36,182 nucleotides of DNA from Ascoidea tarda (nom. inval.) (GCA_030560485.1 JAKTTS010000105.1:1-36182); one strand, 5' to 3'; shown: positions 1 to 10,947, numbered from the stretch's first letter. Made by a program: numbers and translations. Notes: generated from the sequence alone by a model not told the origin.

Positions 1-280
1 TGTTAGCCTCATTGCAATTTCCATCGGTATAAACACAACAGTGCAGTTTTCATATCAGTTATCAATATTTTTCCGAATGGATCATTTAATTTCTGGTTCT
101 TGAAAGATAATTCCAAATATATCAAACGCAGTGTATCTGCAGTTGTATGCAATGATATGCAGTTTGAGGCCGTGAGTTTATCTCAGCAAAAAAAAGCATG
201 GAACAACACCAAACAATAGTTTGAAAGCTTTATTGTTTTGTGAGATCAGTGAGATGGAAATGTTAAAACAAGAAAGGTCT
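1..280. repeat. Direct repeat, copy A (high identity only over 1-105)
   Basis: The first 105 bases recur at 4881-4985 with a single mismatch (a C/T difference near base 56). After that, similarity falls abruptly but can be followed in patches to about base 280, for example the 'tttattgttttgtga' segment shared with copy B. Both copies lie upstream of a +-strand LRR pseudogene. The repeat starts exactly at the window edge, so its true left end cannot be seen; a contig broken at a repeat would look like this. It begins with TGTT, but no matching element end or coding part is visible, so it is not assigned to a family. Confidence 0.85.
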
Positions 281-1229
281 CCTAGCAGTGTACTTCACAG
301 AACTCATGATTCAATATCTGCTATTTAAAACACACCAAACCGCTTTATGTTTTTAACATTCAAGACAGCATCAATAAAACAGACCAATAGTTTGTGTTTC
401 TGAAAATTAAAACGCAATTGAAGATTTGATAGTGGCACAAATTGCAGGTGGGCTAGCAGAAAAAACAAGAGCGCTGCCACTAGCACTTAACCATCTATCG
501 ACGTTAAGAAACCAGCATAGCAGGATAGCATTCAATATTGATTTGGTGAGAAAGATAGAGCGAAATAGAAATGCAAGAAAAAACACAAAATCTTTTCTGT
601 GGTTTTTGTTGTTCAAGCGCCCAGGTGCGTATATATGCATAGAGTCACATATAGCGCACCACACCTATGGGACTCACGGCCATTGGACAGCTGGTCTCGT
701 CTTTTTGTTCTGCTTCTTCTGGTTCTTTTGCTTCCAGAAGAATAAACAGATGAGTCGAGAGTAGAGAATACGTAAACACCAGTGATTGTGGAGAATTGGG
801 TTATCTTGCTTTCATTTTTTGCACCAGGAATATACTGAGAGTTGGAATAGCTGTTGAATCAGTGACATTCTCAGAGCCACTTGCTGAAAATAGAATCTTC
901 ACATCTCCAAAATATGTTTTCAGCTCTCTGTGTGGTGAGTTTGTTTACATTTGTTACTGGGGAATAAACATAGAGATACCATCAATTGTCTGGCCTGGAT
1001 TGCTGTTTACACTTCTGCAGCTTACCCAAAACAGACACCCGATACGTCTCTACCCTGAAAATCCTCTTTAACCTTCAAAAGACTCCCATAGATTGCTTGA
1101 GTCAGGTATTTTCATTAATGTTAATTCAAATATGTTGCTTTATAAAAGATACATAAGTACAGTGGGCATTTTTCAATTTATTTGCATCTCGATTAACAAG
1201 TTGACAAGTGTTTTGATTTACTTTACACA
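281..1229. other. Spacer between repeat A and LRR pseudogene A
   Basis: No supported gene. Open frames of 90-112 codons occur here on both strands, but they lack a recognisable domain and some start at non-ATG codons. Copy B of the repeat has no counterpart of this stretch: only about 70 bp separate the end of its similarity from the LRR remnant. Either material was inserted in A or lost in B. Confidence 0.5.
1141..1148 (+). promoter_or_regulatory. TATA box upstream of LRR pseudogene A
   Basis: TATAAAAG, a match to the yeast TATAWAWR consensus, lies 82-89 bp upstream of the first ATG of the degenerate LRR gene. It suggests the gene was transcribed before it decayed. Assigned by motif and position only. 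Confidence 0.4.
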
Positions 1230-2226
1230 ATGAGTGCAAACCAACTGTATTATGGAAGATCCTATAACGATTCAAACAAAATACCAGATACATCATCACA
1301 CAAATACATTAATGATATGGTTCCTTTTTATTTGGTCAATATGGTAATCACTCAATTGCTAATTGATAAATTGTGGTTATTTATCTTATCAGATACTAAT
1401 TTGTCTAAGTTTTCAGTATTGTCATCACTACTCAAAGATTTAATACTAACCAATCTGTCTATTAATAACAAACAATCATTTTTAAAAATTTGTTTTAATC
1501 ATTTTCATTTATTCAAAATATTTAAAGAATATTACAACCCGCTTTGAATATCCAAAATGGAATGAGTTACCAGATGTCTTGAAAACAACTTGTATTAAAT
1601 TTTGTAATATACATACAATTGATCATGATTACTTTGACAATTTGAATTACCAATTGTAAGAAAACATGCTTCAAGTGGAATTAAATAATGGCTTTTATGT
1701 TCTTACATTTAATACGAACATTTTAAAAGATTTTAGTATTAGAAATATAAAATCTTCATTTGGCAATATATTCGGAATTGGTGATTATAAATTAGTCACA
1801 ACTGGAAACTGTCATAAACTATCCAATTTTACCAGATTAACAATGAAAAACACAAACATTGAAATAATTGAAAATCTAAACAATTTACATAATTCAGTAT
1901 ATTTGGATTTATCAAATAATGAGATGATTGAGAAGATTGACAATTTAGATAAATTAGTTAATCTCACAGACCTCAACTTGTCTAGTAATTTAAAAGATGT
2001 TGAGGGATTGTCAAACTTAGCTGCATTGAATAAACTAGATCTTGGTAATAGCTAGATTGATAAAATTGAAAATTTGACCAGTTTAGTTCATGCAACGATA
2101 TTAGATTTGCTGGATAATTATATTTCCAAAATTACGAATCTGCCACAATTAAAAAGTTTAAAAGTTTTTAACTTGGAACTAAACCTGATTGATGAAAAGG
2201 AAATAAAGGAATTTCAAACACTATAA
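1230..2226 (+). pseudogene. Degenerate F-box-like / SDS22-type LRR gene (copy A)
   Basis: The N-terminal part (1230-1547) encodes an F-box-like helical segment (motif VPFYLVNMVITQLL). It lines up by eye with the F-box of the LRR gene at 20194-22188 (LPPHVLNHIFHKLL). Reading then moves to another frame near 1540. It continues with FEYPKWNELPDVLK and then LRRs with the pattern NLxxLxxLxLxxN, such as VNLTDLNLSSN. In-frame stops lie at 1657-1659 (TAA) and 2053-2055 (TAG), and the LRR frame ends at TAA 2224-2226. Two stops and one frame change mark it as a pseudogene. At about 330 codons it is half the length of its two larger relatives, so internal sequence was probably lost. If functional, an F-box/LRR protein would be a substrate receptor of an SCF ubiquitin ligase. 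Confidence 0.75.
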
Positions 2227-2696
2227 CAGATATTCCATGTTAATTTCGATTGTGATATTCACGCAAAAGTAAAAAGATTCAAAAAATCAGAAACAGTGAA
2301 CTGCAAATTTTAGTTATTTATTTGATTTGGTTTTGAAGAAAATATTTTATTTAAACACTTAAGTTATATATTAAGTAATAAAAATGTAAAACAAAAACTT
2401 AATAAAACACTTGATAAAAAACTGATATCATTTTTACACAATTTTAATTTCTAATCTTAATTCCTAGTCTTAATTCTTAGTCTTTATAATAATTTTACTT
2501 TAAAACTATTCAAGTCTGATTATTTATTTTTTTTCAAACAACTTTTTTAATAAGTCCAGTGATATATGATTTAAATGAATGCTCGCAATGATCAATATTT
2601 CTATTTCTCAATCAGAATAATGTGGATTGTGAAAAATGGAATATAAAACACTTGAAGGACTATTTGTTTGTTTTTCATTTAATGATATATCGTGGT
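2227..2696. other. AT-rich spacer between convergent LRR genes
   Basis: This is the 3' flank of pseudogene A and of the intact LRR gene on the other strand. It is very AT-rich with short T and A runs. No gene is visible. Confidence 0.6.
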
Positions 2697-4631
2697 CTAA
2701 TTAAAGTAATTATCATTAGTGCTGGTTTTTATTATATTTAATGGAAAAGTTTTTAAAGCGTTATGATCTAAAAACATTTTTTCAACACTATTTGGAATCT
2801 TGAAATTCTTCAATCTTTTTAAGGAATTTTGATCCAACTTGATAATTTTTAACTTGGAAATATTTCGCCAATCCTTGATAGAAAATTTATTAACTTTATT
2901 CCATGAAAAGTCAAAATATTCAAGATTTCCTGGAATATAAATGTTTTTCAAATCTTCAATTTTATTTCCAGAAATTTTAATCTTTCTTAATTTGCTAAAT
3001 TTTTTCGAATTGTCCGCAGAAAAAAAGGCTTCTTTAACTTCTTTAATTAAATTTTTATTCAAATTAAGTTTGATAAGATTCTCTAGCTTATTTATCTCTT
3101 TTACTTCAGAAATTTTATTGCTACTTAAAGACAATTCTTCAAGATTTTGTAATTTAATTATTGAGTCAATTTTTTGAATTTTATTATGACTTCCTTCTAA
3201 ATAAACCAATTTGTTTAATTCTGATAAATTATCAATGTTTTCAATTGAATTAATGGAAAATGATAATCTTCTCAATTTCTTCAAATGAATTATAAAATCA
3301 ATATTTACAACATCATTATCGTCTATGTTTAAATCTGTTAAATGAATTAGCTTTCCTAAGCAAGAGACTTCTCTAAGAAAATTGTCACTTAAACTTAAAG
3401 TTTTTAAATTAATCAAATTTGATAAAAAAGATGCGTTTTCAACTTGACTATGAGCCAAATTTAAGGATGACAAATTAGTTAAATTTGATAAAATTCTAAC
3501 GTCAAAAATAGCATTTTTAGAAAAATCCAATTCAATGTGTTCAGCTTTGTTTATTAAATTTTTAATCTTTCTGAAATCAATCCTTTGAAATCCCAATGTT
3601 TTTATTTTAAGAAAAGGAGGGAAAGGTTGCATCTTTACTTGTCGATTCGGAAATGAAAAATTAATTGAAAATTTCATAAATGAGTTTAGTTCTTTAAAAA
3701 ATATATGGTCGCCAATTGAGAATTGATACAAATTATTTGAAGACTGAACTGGGAAAATTTCCCAGTAATTTAAACCACTTGTAAATTCATTGATAAAACT
3801 ATCATTGGATTCATTGTTAGTAAATAATAGATCAGTATATTTTGTTTTTTGTTCTTTAAAAAATAAAGAGCTTTTATCAAAGGACTCAAAATTTAAAAAG
3901 AATTCTGCATTCTTGGTGGAGTAGCTTTTATTTCTATCTTCATTTAATTGATTCAAAAACCAAAAATACTTAGAAACGTCAACTGAAAAATCTCCAAAAT
4001 TAATATTGATTTGGTTTAAAGAATCCGAGTTGAGAAGGATTAATAATTTTGTAAATTTATTCCAAATTTCATACAAACCATTAAGTCCTAAATTATCTAC
4101 TTTTTCATGATTAAATGGATAAAGCTTGCTATCACTATCACAGATAGTAAGATTAATTGTTTGCAAATTTTTTGTTTTTTTTAGAATATCAACCAATATA
4201 TAATGATAATCTGCATCAATCTTAAAGAAATCTAACAATATTGTAAGGTTTTGAATTAATTTTGTGCGTTGGCTGTTGAGCTTGAAAAAATCCAAGCCAT
4301 CCAAATGCAATGCATCTTTTGGTATATCCAACTTTTTGGTATTGAAATCATCTGGGTTATTATAATTATCATAACTATCGTAATGGTTTTCATTATGACC
4401 ATCAATAAAAGTGTGTACATTTGTACTTTTAATGTTAAAATCAACAAATTCATTGTTTGCAGTAAGATTTATAATAACAGAATTATATGACTTCAAAGTA
4501 GTATTAAATTCCATCTTTTGGAGGTTTTTGGATTCCACTTTTCGAGATTTTGATAAGGTAAATATCTGGTGATATTTGTCAGGAACTTTTGAAAGTATTT
4601 TTTGAACTAATCCAGTGCCAGACAGTTCCAT
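2697..4631 (-). CDS. SDS22-like leucine-rich repeat protein (intact)
   Basis: An uninterrupted 644-codon frame starts at an ATG (4629-4631). The first 350 residues have no recognised domain; a short N-terminal helical stretch (VQKILSKVPDKYHQIF) could be a diverged F-box, but this is weak. From about residue 355 to 615 there are roughly a dozen LRRs of about 22 residues in the SDS22 style, such as LSSLNLAHSQVENASFLSNL and LEELSLSSNKISEVKEINKL. Such repeats form a curved solenoid that binds other proteins. There is no signal peptide or clear membrane segment, so it is probably intracellular. The gene sits between two degenerate LRR copies, is the only intact one of the cluster, and shares architecture and length with the interrupted gene at 20194-22188. 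Exact role unknown; a substrate-binding or regulatory adaptor is inferred. Confidence 0.85.
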   Translation of the reverse strand: MELSGTGLVQKILSKVPDKYHQIFTLSKSRKVESKNLQKMEFNTTLKSYNSVIINLTANNEFVDFNIKSTNVHTFIDGHNENHYDSYDNYNNPDDFNTKKLDIPKDALHLDGLDFFKLNSQRTKLIQNLTILLDFFKIDADYHYILVDILKKTKNLQTINLTICDSDSKLYPFNHEKVDNLGLNGLYEIWNKFTKLLILLNSDSLNQININFGDFSVDVSKYFWFLNQLNEDRNKSYSTKNAEFFLNFESFDKSSLFFKEQKTKYTDLLFTNNESNDSFINEFTSGLNYWEIFPVQSSNNLYQFSIGDHIFFKELNSFMKFSINFSFPNRQVKMQPFPPFLKIKTLGFQRIDFRKIKNLINKAEHIELDFSKNAIFDVRILSNLTNLSSLNLAHSQVENASFLSNLINLKTLSLSDNFLREVSCLGKLIHLTDLNIDDNDVVNIDFIIHLKKLRRLSFSINSIENIDNLSELNKLVYLEGSHNKIQKIDSIIKLQNLEELSLSSNKISEVKEINKLENLIKLNLNKNLIKEVKEAFFSADNSKKFSKLRKIKISGNKIEDLKNIYIPGNLEYFDFSWNKVNKFSIKDWRNISKLKIIKLDQNSLKRLKNFKIPNSVEKMFLDHNALKTFPLNIIKTSTNDNYFN

Positions 4632-4783
4632 TTTTACTATTTAGTAATTTGTATATCTATGTTTGTTGTTATGAAAATTGAATATGTTATATTGAGAGGT
4701 GAGTGTATTGTGGCTATAGTTTCAATCGTGAATATAGATATGCATGTAGATATAGATATCAATATGGAATAACCACTGCATTA

Positions 4784-4793
4784 TTTATATAAA
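4784..4793. promoter_or_regulatory. TATA element upstream of the intact LRR gene
   Basis: TTTATATAAA reads as TATATAAA on either strand. On the minus strand it lies about 150 bp upstream of the ATG of the intact LRR gene, a usual yeast distance. Motif evidence only. Confidence 0.35.
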
Positions 4794-4880
4794 AGAACAT
4801 GAAAGAAAGTATGAATCAGTTATTTTGTTATTCACATTTTTAGCTAGAGGTGTTTTTTGAAATTCGAGTTGTAAATGTTT

Positions 4881-5150
4881 TGTTAGCCTCATTGCAATTT
4901 CCATCGGTATAAACACAACAGTGCAGTTTTCATATTAGTTATCAATATTTTTCCGAATGGATCATTTAATTTCTGGTTCTTGAAATATATTTCAAATATA
5001 CCAAACTTTAAGTCTGCGATTATATGTAGTAAAAGGTATGTGTACATTTCTAGCAATAACTAATAATATAAAAAATTTTTAAACAATGTTGTTTTGGAGT
5101 TTTATTGTTTTGTGAAATGAAGTAAAATGGAAATTTTAAAATAGGAAGCA
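4881..5150. repeat. Direct repeat, copy B
   Basis: Bases 4881-4985 match 1-105 with one difference, and weaker similarity continues to about 5150. It lies about 70 bp upstream of a + LRR remnant, so repeat plus LRR gene look like one duplicated unit. The sharp identity boundary suggests local gene conversion or a recent short copy event rather than one uniform old duplication. Confidence 0.85.
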
Positions 5151-5220
5151 TTTGAAAGAAGATCTACTTAACATTGGCGATTTTCTGAAGAGATACTTCC
5201 CAAAGTCAGTGATCTAAAAT

Positions 5221-5516
5221 TTATCGTTTAATGAAATCAAAAATATTGGAAATTTAAACAAATTAGTTAACCTAAGAAATTATTTCTATCAAATATGAAG
5301 GTTGAAAATTTATCAAATTTGTTTCTTTTAATTGAATTAGATTTGCTGAAAAATGAAATTTACAGAGCTAAAAACATTTCAAAGCTAAAAAATTTGAAGT
5401 TTCTTAATTTGAAAGAAAATTGGATTTTTAAAACAAAAAAAAAAGAAAATTTTGAAAACACAGATCAAGTAACATTTATTCCTTTGTATGCTTTTAATTA
5501 CAAAACAGAAAGATAG
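5221..5516 (+). pseudogene. LRR gene remnant (copy B)
   Basis: Two adjoining frames encode about four LRRs. The first (from 5221) reads LSFNEIKNIGNLNKLVNL and runs into a stop. The second, entered near 5275-5295, reads LFLSNMKVENLSNL, then LIELDLLKNEIYRAKNISKL and LKFLNLKENWI, and ends at TAG 5514-5516. No F-box part remains, so this is a truncated, frameshifted relic of the same family as 1230-2226 and 2697-4631. The ATG at 5295 falls inside a repeat and is unlikely to be a true start. Confidence 0.7.
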
Positions 5517-7199
5517 GTCAACAAAATCAGAGGCAGAGTACACTAGTTGAAAGAATATTTAAAATTAAAAAATAGGGATAGTTAATTTAATGACTTTTTA
5601 ATGTTTTCTAATGGCAGTATTTAAAACAAAATACTTCTTGTTTAATTTTTATTTGAAAGTGCACATATATTATTTATTTGGATAATTATTTAGCATAAGA
5701 AATCAATATAATTTCAAGTAGCTGTTAGAAACGGATTTTTAGAAAACGTGTTTAATTAGTTTTATTTTGGACGCTATAGTGTTCTGATTCTTGTTTGGTT
5801 TTGCCTTTGATATTGTGCTAAGTAATAGCTACCACAAACAATTTGGTTCATAAAATCAGAATTAGAGTTAACGCTTCAAAGAATAGAAATCCTTATAGTT
5901 GAGTATGCATGTTGATGCATAAAGAGATGACTTATGCATATCAAAGTTCAAATACAGGATGCTGATGCAAAACTCACACTATTCTTTTTATTGATGGTTA
6001 CTTCCAGGGAATAATTAGTTGATAATCATAATCAGTTGAAGGCGAAAAGAGTAACTGGGGATTTAGTACTTATTGGCAGATGTTTCCTCTATTGGGGACT
6101 TTTTGTGTATTTTATGTTGCAAACACAACACAAGTTGGCTTCTAAAGGATACCAAAAACATGTAAAGAACAGCGTGTGCTGAAAATTGGTGTTATTTTGA
6201 TTTTGTACTTTTTTTTGTTGCCTTTTGGAAAGAGTATCTATTTTATAGTGATAATGTGCTGAGAATTCTAAAAAATCTTTGGTCATAAGCATTTTCAAGG
6301 CTAACAGCTACTAAGGATTAGCAGCTGCAAAACATAATAAAAGAAAGCTCAGGGCAAGTGTGTTGCATTGTTATAGTGTCTTGTTTAAGCTGAATCAACA
6401 TCAACAGTTCCCGATTACATGTTACCCAATTGAACATTATTTTGAACAAAAATGTTTAATTCCACTTAGTTGAGAGCCTTTGAGAAGTGAGACACAATTG
6501 CACATTAGTTACGACAGTTATTTCTGATGATCTTGCACTTAGAGATGTTGGTTTATGAAGTAATTTGGTTCCATTAACGCTGATTATGCTACAGTAATGA
6601 GAATTGTATTTATTATACTATTAGTAACAATCATAATATCCATAATAGGGAAGATATTGTTACAGTACAAGGATTATAAGCATGATCATTTATCATGGAA
6701 GCTAGTTATATTCAGAATAATTGGGCTGGAACTAAACAATTATTTTCAGGGTTTAAAAATATAATGGATTTTGCAATCAGTGTGTTTGGTGGTAAATCTC
6801 AGGCTTAAAAATTTTGATCAATAAAGAATAAGATAGTTTGGGGAAAAATAGTAATTGAACCTGAAGATAATTTATTTATGTTGAAGAGTAACCTTAAACT
6901 TGATCAAAACTGTTTGTGCAGAAGTTAATGTTTAAAAACTCGACCAAAAGGAGATATTCAATATTCAATCACCATTGATTTATTTTCTGAAAACCACATC
7001 AAAATCTAATAACACCAAATACATAGTCGAGGATAATTTATTTATATATCTGGTGACAATTGAACATTAAGAGACACAAATCAGGTTACTATGATTACTT
7101 CTTATATCAATGTCTATATAATCTACAATCCTCATTTTGGTATTGCTAAGGAGATACCGAGCCATTGTTGTGGAAAACCTTTAGGAGTTCTTTAATCAA
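5517..7199. other. Gene-poor spacer with one tiny ORF
   Basis: No domain-bearing frame was found. The only item of note is a 55-codon frame at 6597-6764 (+) with a very hydrophobic N terminus (IVFIILLVTIIISIIG). It could be a small membrane protein, the relic of a larger gene, or chance in AT-rich DNA; it is too weak to call as a gene. Confidence 0.5.
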
Positions 7200-8965
7200 G
7201 GACATAACTAAAAAATTGTTATTTAATTATTTTTTATTATTTATTCTATGACGACAGACCAGCCATAAGGGGCCCGTAGACCGATGGTAACTATAAACAC
7301 TATTTAATAACTATGAAACCGATTTCTTAATTCTAAGCAAACTGTAGGGAAACCTGTTTCCAGGAAGAAAACCTACACAAATCAGATAAGCAGGAAGGTA
7401 GTGATATATTGTAGAAGAAGGGTTGTTGCAAGCACAAAACTTTTTATTTAGATTTCCAGCAACTCACTGAAAGTCAGGTCCGAACACATGCCCACATCGC
7501 AATTGTGTAATTCCGCTGAGCAGATGCTTAGGATATTTCTTCATTGGTACATATAGAAGATTCTTCTCAAAATTTAACGTTGGATCTTTTCCACTTATAA
7601 TATTGTTGAAAAATGAGTTAATTGAGCTTGGATTCATAGTGTTTTTCCACTCATTGATTAAGTTTGATTCCAATTCTTTATGAATTGCCTTTAATTTTAT
7701 CCAGCTAGAGTTGTGATTAGTGGAATTGTCGAAATGTGATATAATACTTTTAACCGAATCAATACCGTATTTATAAATAGAATTTTCCAGATATTTGAAA
7801 AGTGTGTTGATAGGATTTTTTGAAGCTGTACCAAACGCCCATCGCACTATTTCTTTCATTTTAATCATATTTAAAAGTAATTTCACAGGTGGGATAGAAG
7901 CTTCATATTCTTTTGCCGCTCTACTACTAGATAGCGGAATCCCTAGTATTAAATACAATGCTTTGTTTTGGATTTTATTGAGCTCCTTAACAAATTTGTT
8001 GTAATGACTTGTTGCTAATCTCTCTTTTGATATTAGTTCAGAACCATATTGGATAATACTAAAAACACAACTTCGGTAGATAGTTCGGAGACTTGCAGTA
8101 GATATCCCATGAATAACATGCCCTAAATTGTTCATAGCATACAATGCCCGTTTTGCTTTAAGAATTTTTTCGTTCAAAAATTGTTTCAATAATAATTTTT
8201 TATCCAACATAACCCCAAGTAGTTTGATAGTGTTTTGATCTGCCCTAATGGAATTGTTTGACAACCGCAAACATTGAGATTTCTTGCATTTATCTTTTGT
8301 GAAATTAATAAATTAAAATTTTTTATTGTAATCAAAAGATATCTTTGATTGGATTGCCCAACTTTCTATTAATTGAACCGCCTTTTGGAGTTTTTTGCAA
8401 TTTTGATTTATTGTTCCTTTTACGTATATTGTTAAATCATCGATAAACCCAATAACCCTAAATTTTTTGCTTCCCAATAAGGAATACAATGAAGTTATAT
8501 ACAAAATAAATAGCAACGGAGAAACTGGTGAGCCTTGTGGAATTCCTTTTGATGTACTAAATTTATTGGAAGTTTTGTTATTGATTTTGAAAATTATTTT
8601 CCTATTACTTTGAAATGAGCTTACCCAGCTTATTAGTTCCATTGGAACATTGAATTTTCTAAGTGTGTTTATCATAATATCATGATCTATGTTATCAAAA
8701 GCTCTCTGGACGCCAACAACTATTGCAGATATTATTTCATTGTTACTATTATTCTACATCGATGATAATGCAACATCGTATAATTTAACAAGAGCATCCA
8801 AAGTAGAGTATCTATGACCACGACCAAACTGAAATTGTGAAATGATACTTAAAGTACAATTCAACAACCTGTTTTAAATTAAGGACTCTAGTCCTTAACT
8901 CAATATATTTAATAGACTGATTGGCCGGTGCAATGTTGGGTTGTTATTTAATTAAACAGATTGTA
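7200..8965 (-). mobile_element. 5'-truncated, degenerate LINE (non-LTR retrotransposon) fragment
   Basis: Read on the minus strand, one frame from about 8960 to 7227 encodes the reverse transcriptase and C-terminal region of a LINE ORF2. In order: HRPISLLN, then QFxFGRGHRYST (RT block), AFDNIDHDI, GIPQGSPVSPLLFILY, the catalytic GFIDDL box (DD kept), LGVMLDKKL, ALYLILGIP, and a terminal CxC...H...C zinc motif around 7400-7430 (CACNN). The RNase H and endonuclease domains common in such elements are not seen; the 5' end is missing, as is typical of LINE insertions. Six in-frame stops interrupt the frame (8895, 8874, 8754, 8313, 7464 and 7311, each the lower coordinate of its codon), but no frameshift was needed. 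The motifs suggest the Tad/I-like fungal group rather than the L1-like Zorro/Ylli group; clade not certain. The T-rich stretch just beyond 7227 (+ strand) could include the A-rich tail. Confidence 0.88.
8879..8898. repeat. Near-perfect palindrome inside the LINE
   Basis: TTAAGGACT-CT-AGTCCTTAA: two 9-bp arms with a 2-bp centre. It overlaps the RT-coding frame, so it may be coincidental or a secondary change in the dead element. Confidence 0.6.
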
Positions 8966-9012
8966 AAGTACTTTTAATTTATATACAAAATGGTTTTTGA
9001 GAACCGTAAGCT

Positions 9013-9096
9013 GGAGGGTTGGCCGAGTGGTCTAAGGCGGTAGACTTAAGATCTACTGGGAGATTTCCCGCGCGAGTTCGAACCTCGCATCCTTCA
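9013..9096 (+). tRNA. tRNA-Leu (anticodon UAA)
   Basis: An 84-nt cloverleaf. The 7-bp acceptor stem GGAGGGT/ATCCTTC includes G-U pairs. The A box TGGCCGAGTGG lies in the D arm, and the anticodon stem GTAGA/TCTAC carries the loop CTTAAGA (anticodon TAA at 9047-9049). A long variable arm typical of tRNA-Leu follows, then the T arm GCGAG-TTCGAAC-CTCGC (B box). The discriminator base is A and there is no intron. Almost the same sequence is known for the yeast tRNA-Leu(UAA). It reads UUA codons, frequent in this AT-rich genome. A Pol III stop of five T follows at once. Confidence 0.97.
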
Positions 9097-9101
9097 TTTT
9101 T
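9097..9101 (+). terminator. Pol III terminator of tRNA-Leu
   Basis: A TTTTT run directly after the discriminator base of the tRNA-Leu gene. Confidence 0.85.
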
Positions 9102-10947
9102 GCATTTTCTGTGCCGAGGAAAATAATGTCAAATTTTGGGACAGTTTTTGGTTGGAGCAATCTGTGTTCGATTCCTCCGAATTTTGATTGTGATTCTTTG
9201 CCATTTAAATCACATAACCAAAGTCATTAGAAAACCAAACAAAAACAATTGTGGGTCAAATCAATATCGTGTTTATTTGGTTTTGTAAGTCAAATTTTGT
9301 GTTTGATTCTTTTTGTGCATTTTCTGTTTTGAAATAATATTCACTTTAATCAAATTCTCAGTTAATATGATATTTTGATTTTTAATTTCTTTTTTCAAAA
9401 GATTAGTGACTATTAGTTTCAGTAATGTTAATATCTTAGTTGTTTTGTTGTTTTACAAGGAACTAAATGCTTTTGTTTATTTCACCAACTTTTCATGTTG
9501 TCGTTTTAGTGATTTAAGCTGCTTTTCACACTGTTTCCAAGGCGCATCAGAAATTCTGTTTGTTTATTTTTTTGATTCGCTTAATAAATTCATGTTATCT
9601 TTATGGATGGGCATAAAATTTTAGCTATTAAGAAATATTTTTTTTTTTGGATATGTTAATTATAATTATATTTATCCAAAGAGTTATTATATAATAACTT
9701 TATAGTTGGTGTTTCAACAAAAAGTTAATTTCTTAGCTTAAAAAATTCAGTTATTTGTAAATTGTATTCGAATTCTTTAGTTTGACAGTTATTTCTGAGC
9801 GCATAATCTCAATGCCTGATATATTTTTCTTGTTATTTGTAAATTAAATTTATTGTTTCTGACTAATAACTTTTAAGTGGGTTCTAAATATTACTCATTT
9901 GACAAGATCTTAATGATAATTTTAAAGATTTAAAATTTCATTTTTATTTGTTTAGAATTATATGTTATTTATGTGAGTCATGCACGTGGTCGCATGACTT
10001 TAAACTACAATAAGTCAGATTGCATATGAAAGCAGTTGTTTGCAAAATCAGGCATAATATATGTGTTTTTCAATAATAACAAGTGCTGTTTAAAAGATAT
10101 TCAATTTTTGTATTTCGATATTTAGTACATTGATGATAATAGTTGATCTCAAGACGTTTGAACAAATTGAATTTTATAAAATGTATTCAATATCAAATAA
10201 GTCTAGAAACTACTTTTTTTTTAGGTTTATTTATTTTATTATCACAAAAAGTTTGAAAGTTTGTTGAATTACTGCCATGATTTTCCTAATGTTCTAATGA
10301 AAGATCTACAAATATAATTGCAAACGCATATAAGTGAAAAGTTCAAAACTGCGATATTTTGATTATAAAAAGCAAATTTAACAAATTTGATTGAAGGTAA
10401 TAGAATATAGATAAAAAAATATTGAATAAACAAAACTAGAGTCAACACAAAAGGAGACAAAAAAAGAAATAAAAATCACAAAAAAAAATAATGTAAATGA
10501 AAAATAAAAGGTAGAAAAACATGTGAAAGCTGCTCTAAAATCAAATTTAGATACACCAGGTAAAGCCCTGAATAGTAAAAAAGAATTTTGTGATTATTAC
10601 TTTTAAGAGTAACCAAACTCTTTATCCCAATTGGACGTCTTAAGTATATTTCATATATTTATTCAACGATTACGGAACTAATCAACAAACCTATTTGCTG
10701 TGGTTGATTTTAACATCATATATACATACTACCAACTCCTTATTTTAATCAAAGTCATAGAGAAACCTAACTTAAATGAGACCAAAAAAGGTACGTGAAC
10801 TGGTATTGGATCAAGATAGCTTATGATCTTAAATTTCAAGCTATTTTTAAGAAATTACAAGTCAAGTACCACAAATAAATAGCAGAATCCAAATCAACAT
10901 CTTTCTGCTATTATGAAATTTATATGAAATTCTCAAATGTATGAATA
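9102..10947. other. Gene-free AT-rich stretch between two tRNA genes
   Basis: About 1.8 kb without a credible coding frame on either strand; the few open frames (60-75 codons) have no domain and look random. It contains a perfect inverted repeat with an E-box-like core at 9976-9999. No other RNA gene was recognised. Confidence 0.6.
9976..9999. promoter_or_regulatory. Inverted repeat enclosing a CACGTG core
   Basis: AGTCATGC at 9976-9983 and GCATGACT at 9992-9999 are perfect 8-bp inverted arms around an 8-bp centre. CACGTG (9983-9988) is the E-box bound by bHLH factors such as Cbf1 or Pho4. It could be a dyad binding site or chance; there is no gene close by to regulate. Confidence 0.3.

Noticed and set aside
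407-1071. Open frames of 85-112 codons near the left end
   Set aside because: No domain, overlapping frames on both strands and some non-ATG starts.
6597-6764. 55-codon hydrophobic ORF
   Set aside because: Too short, no homology recognised, and expected by chance in AT-rich DNA; mentioned only in the spacer entry.
9155-9185. B-box-like GTGTTCGATTCCTCC as a third tRNA gene
   Set aside because: No pairing T stem, no A box and no cloverleaf around it.
9976-10060. Possible point centromere (CACGTG followed by AT-rich DNA)
   Set aside because: The flanks do not fit CDEI (RTCACRTG) and no CDEIII-like CCGAA block follows at the right distance.
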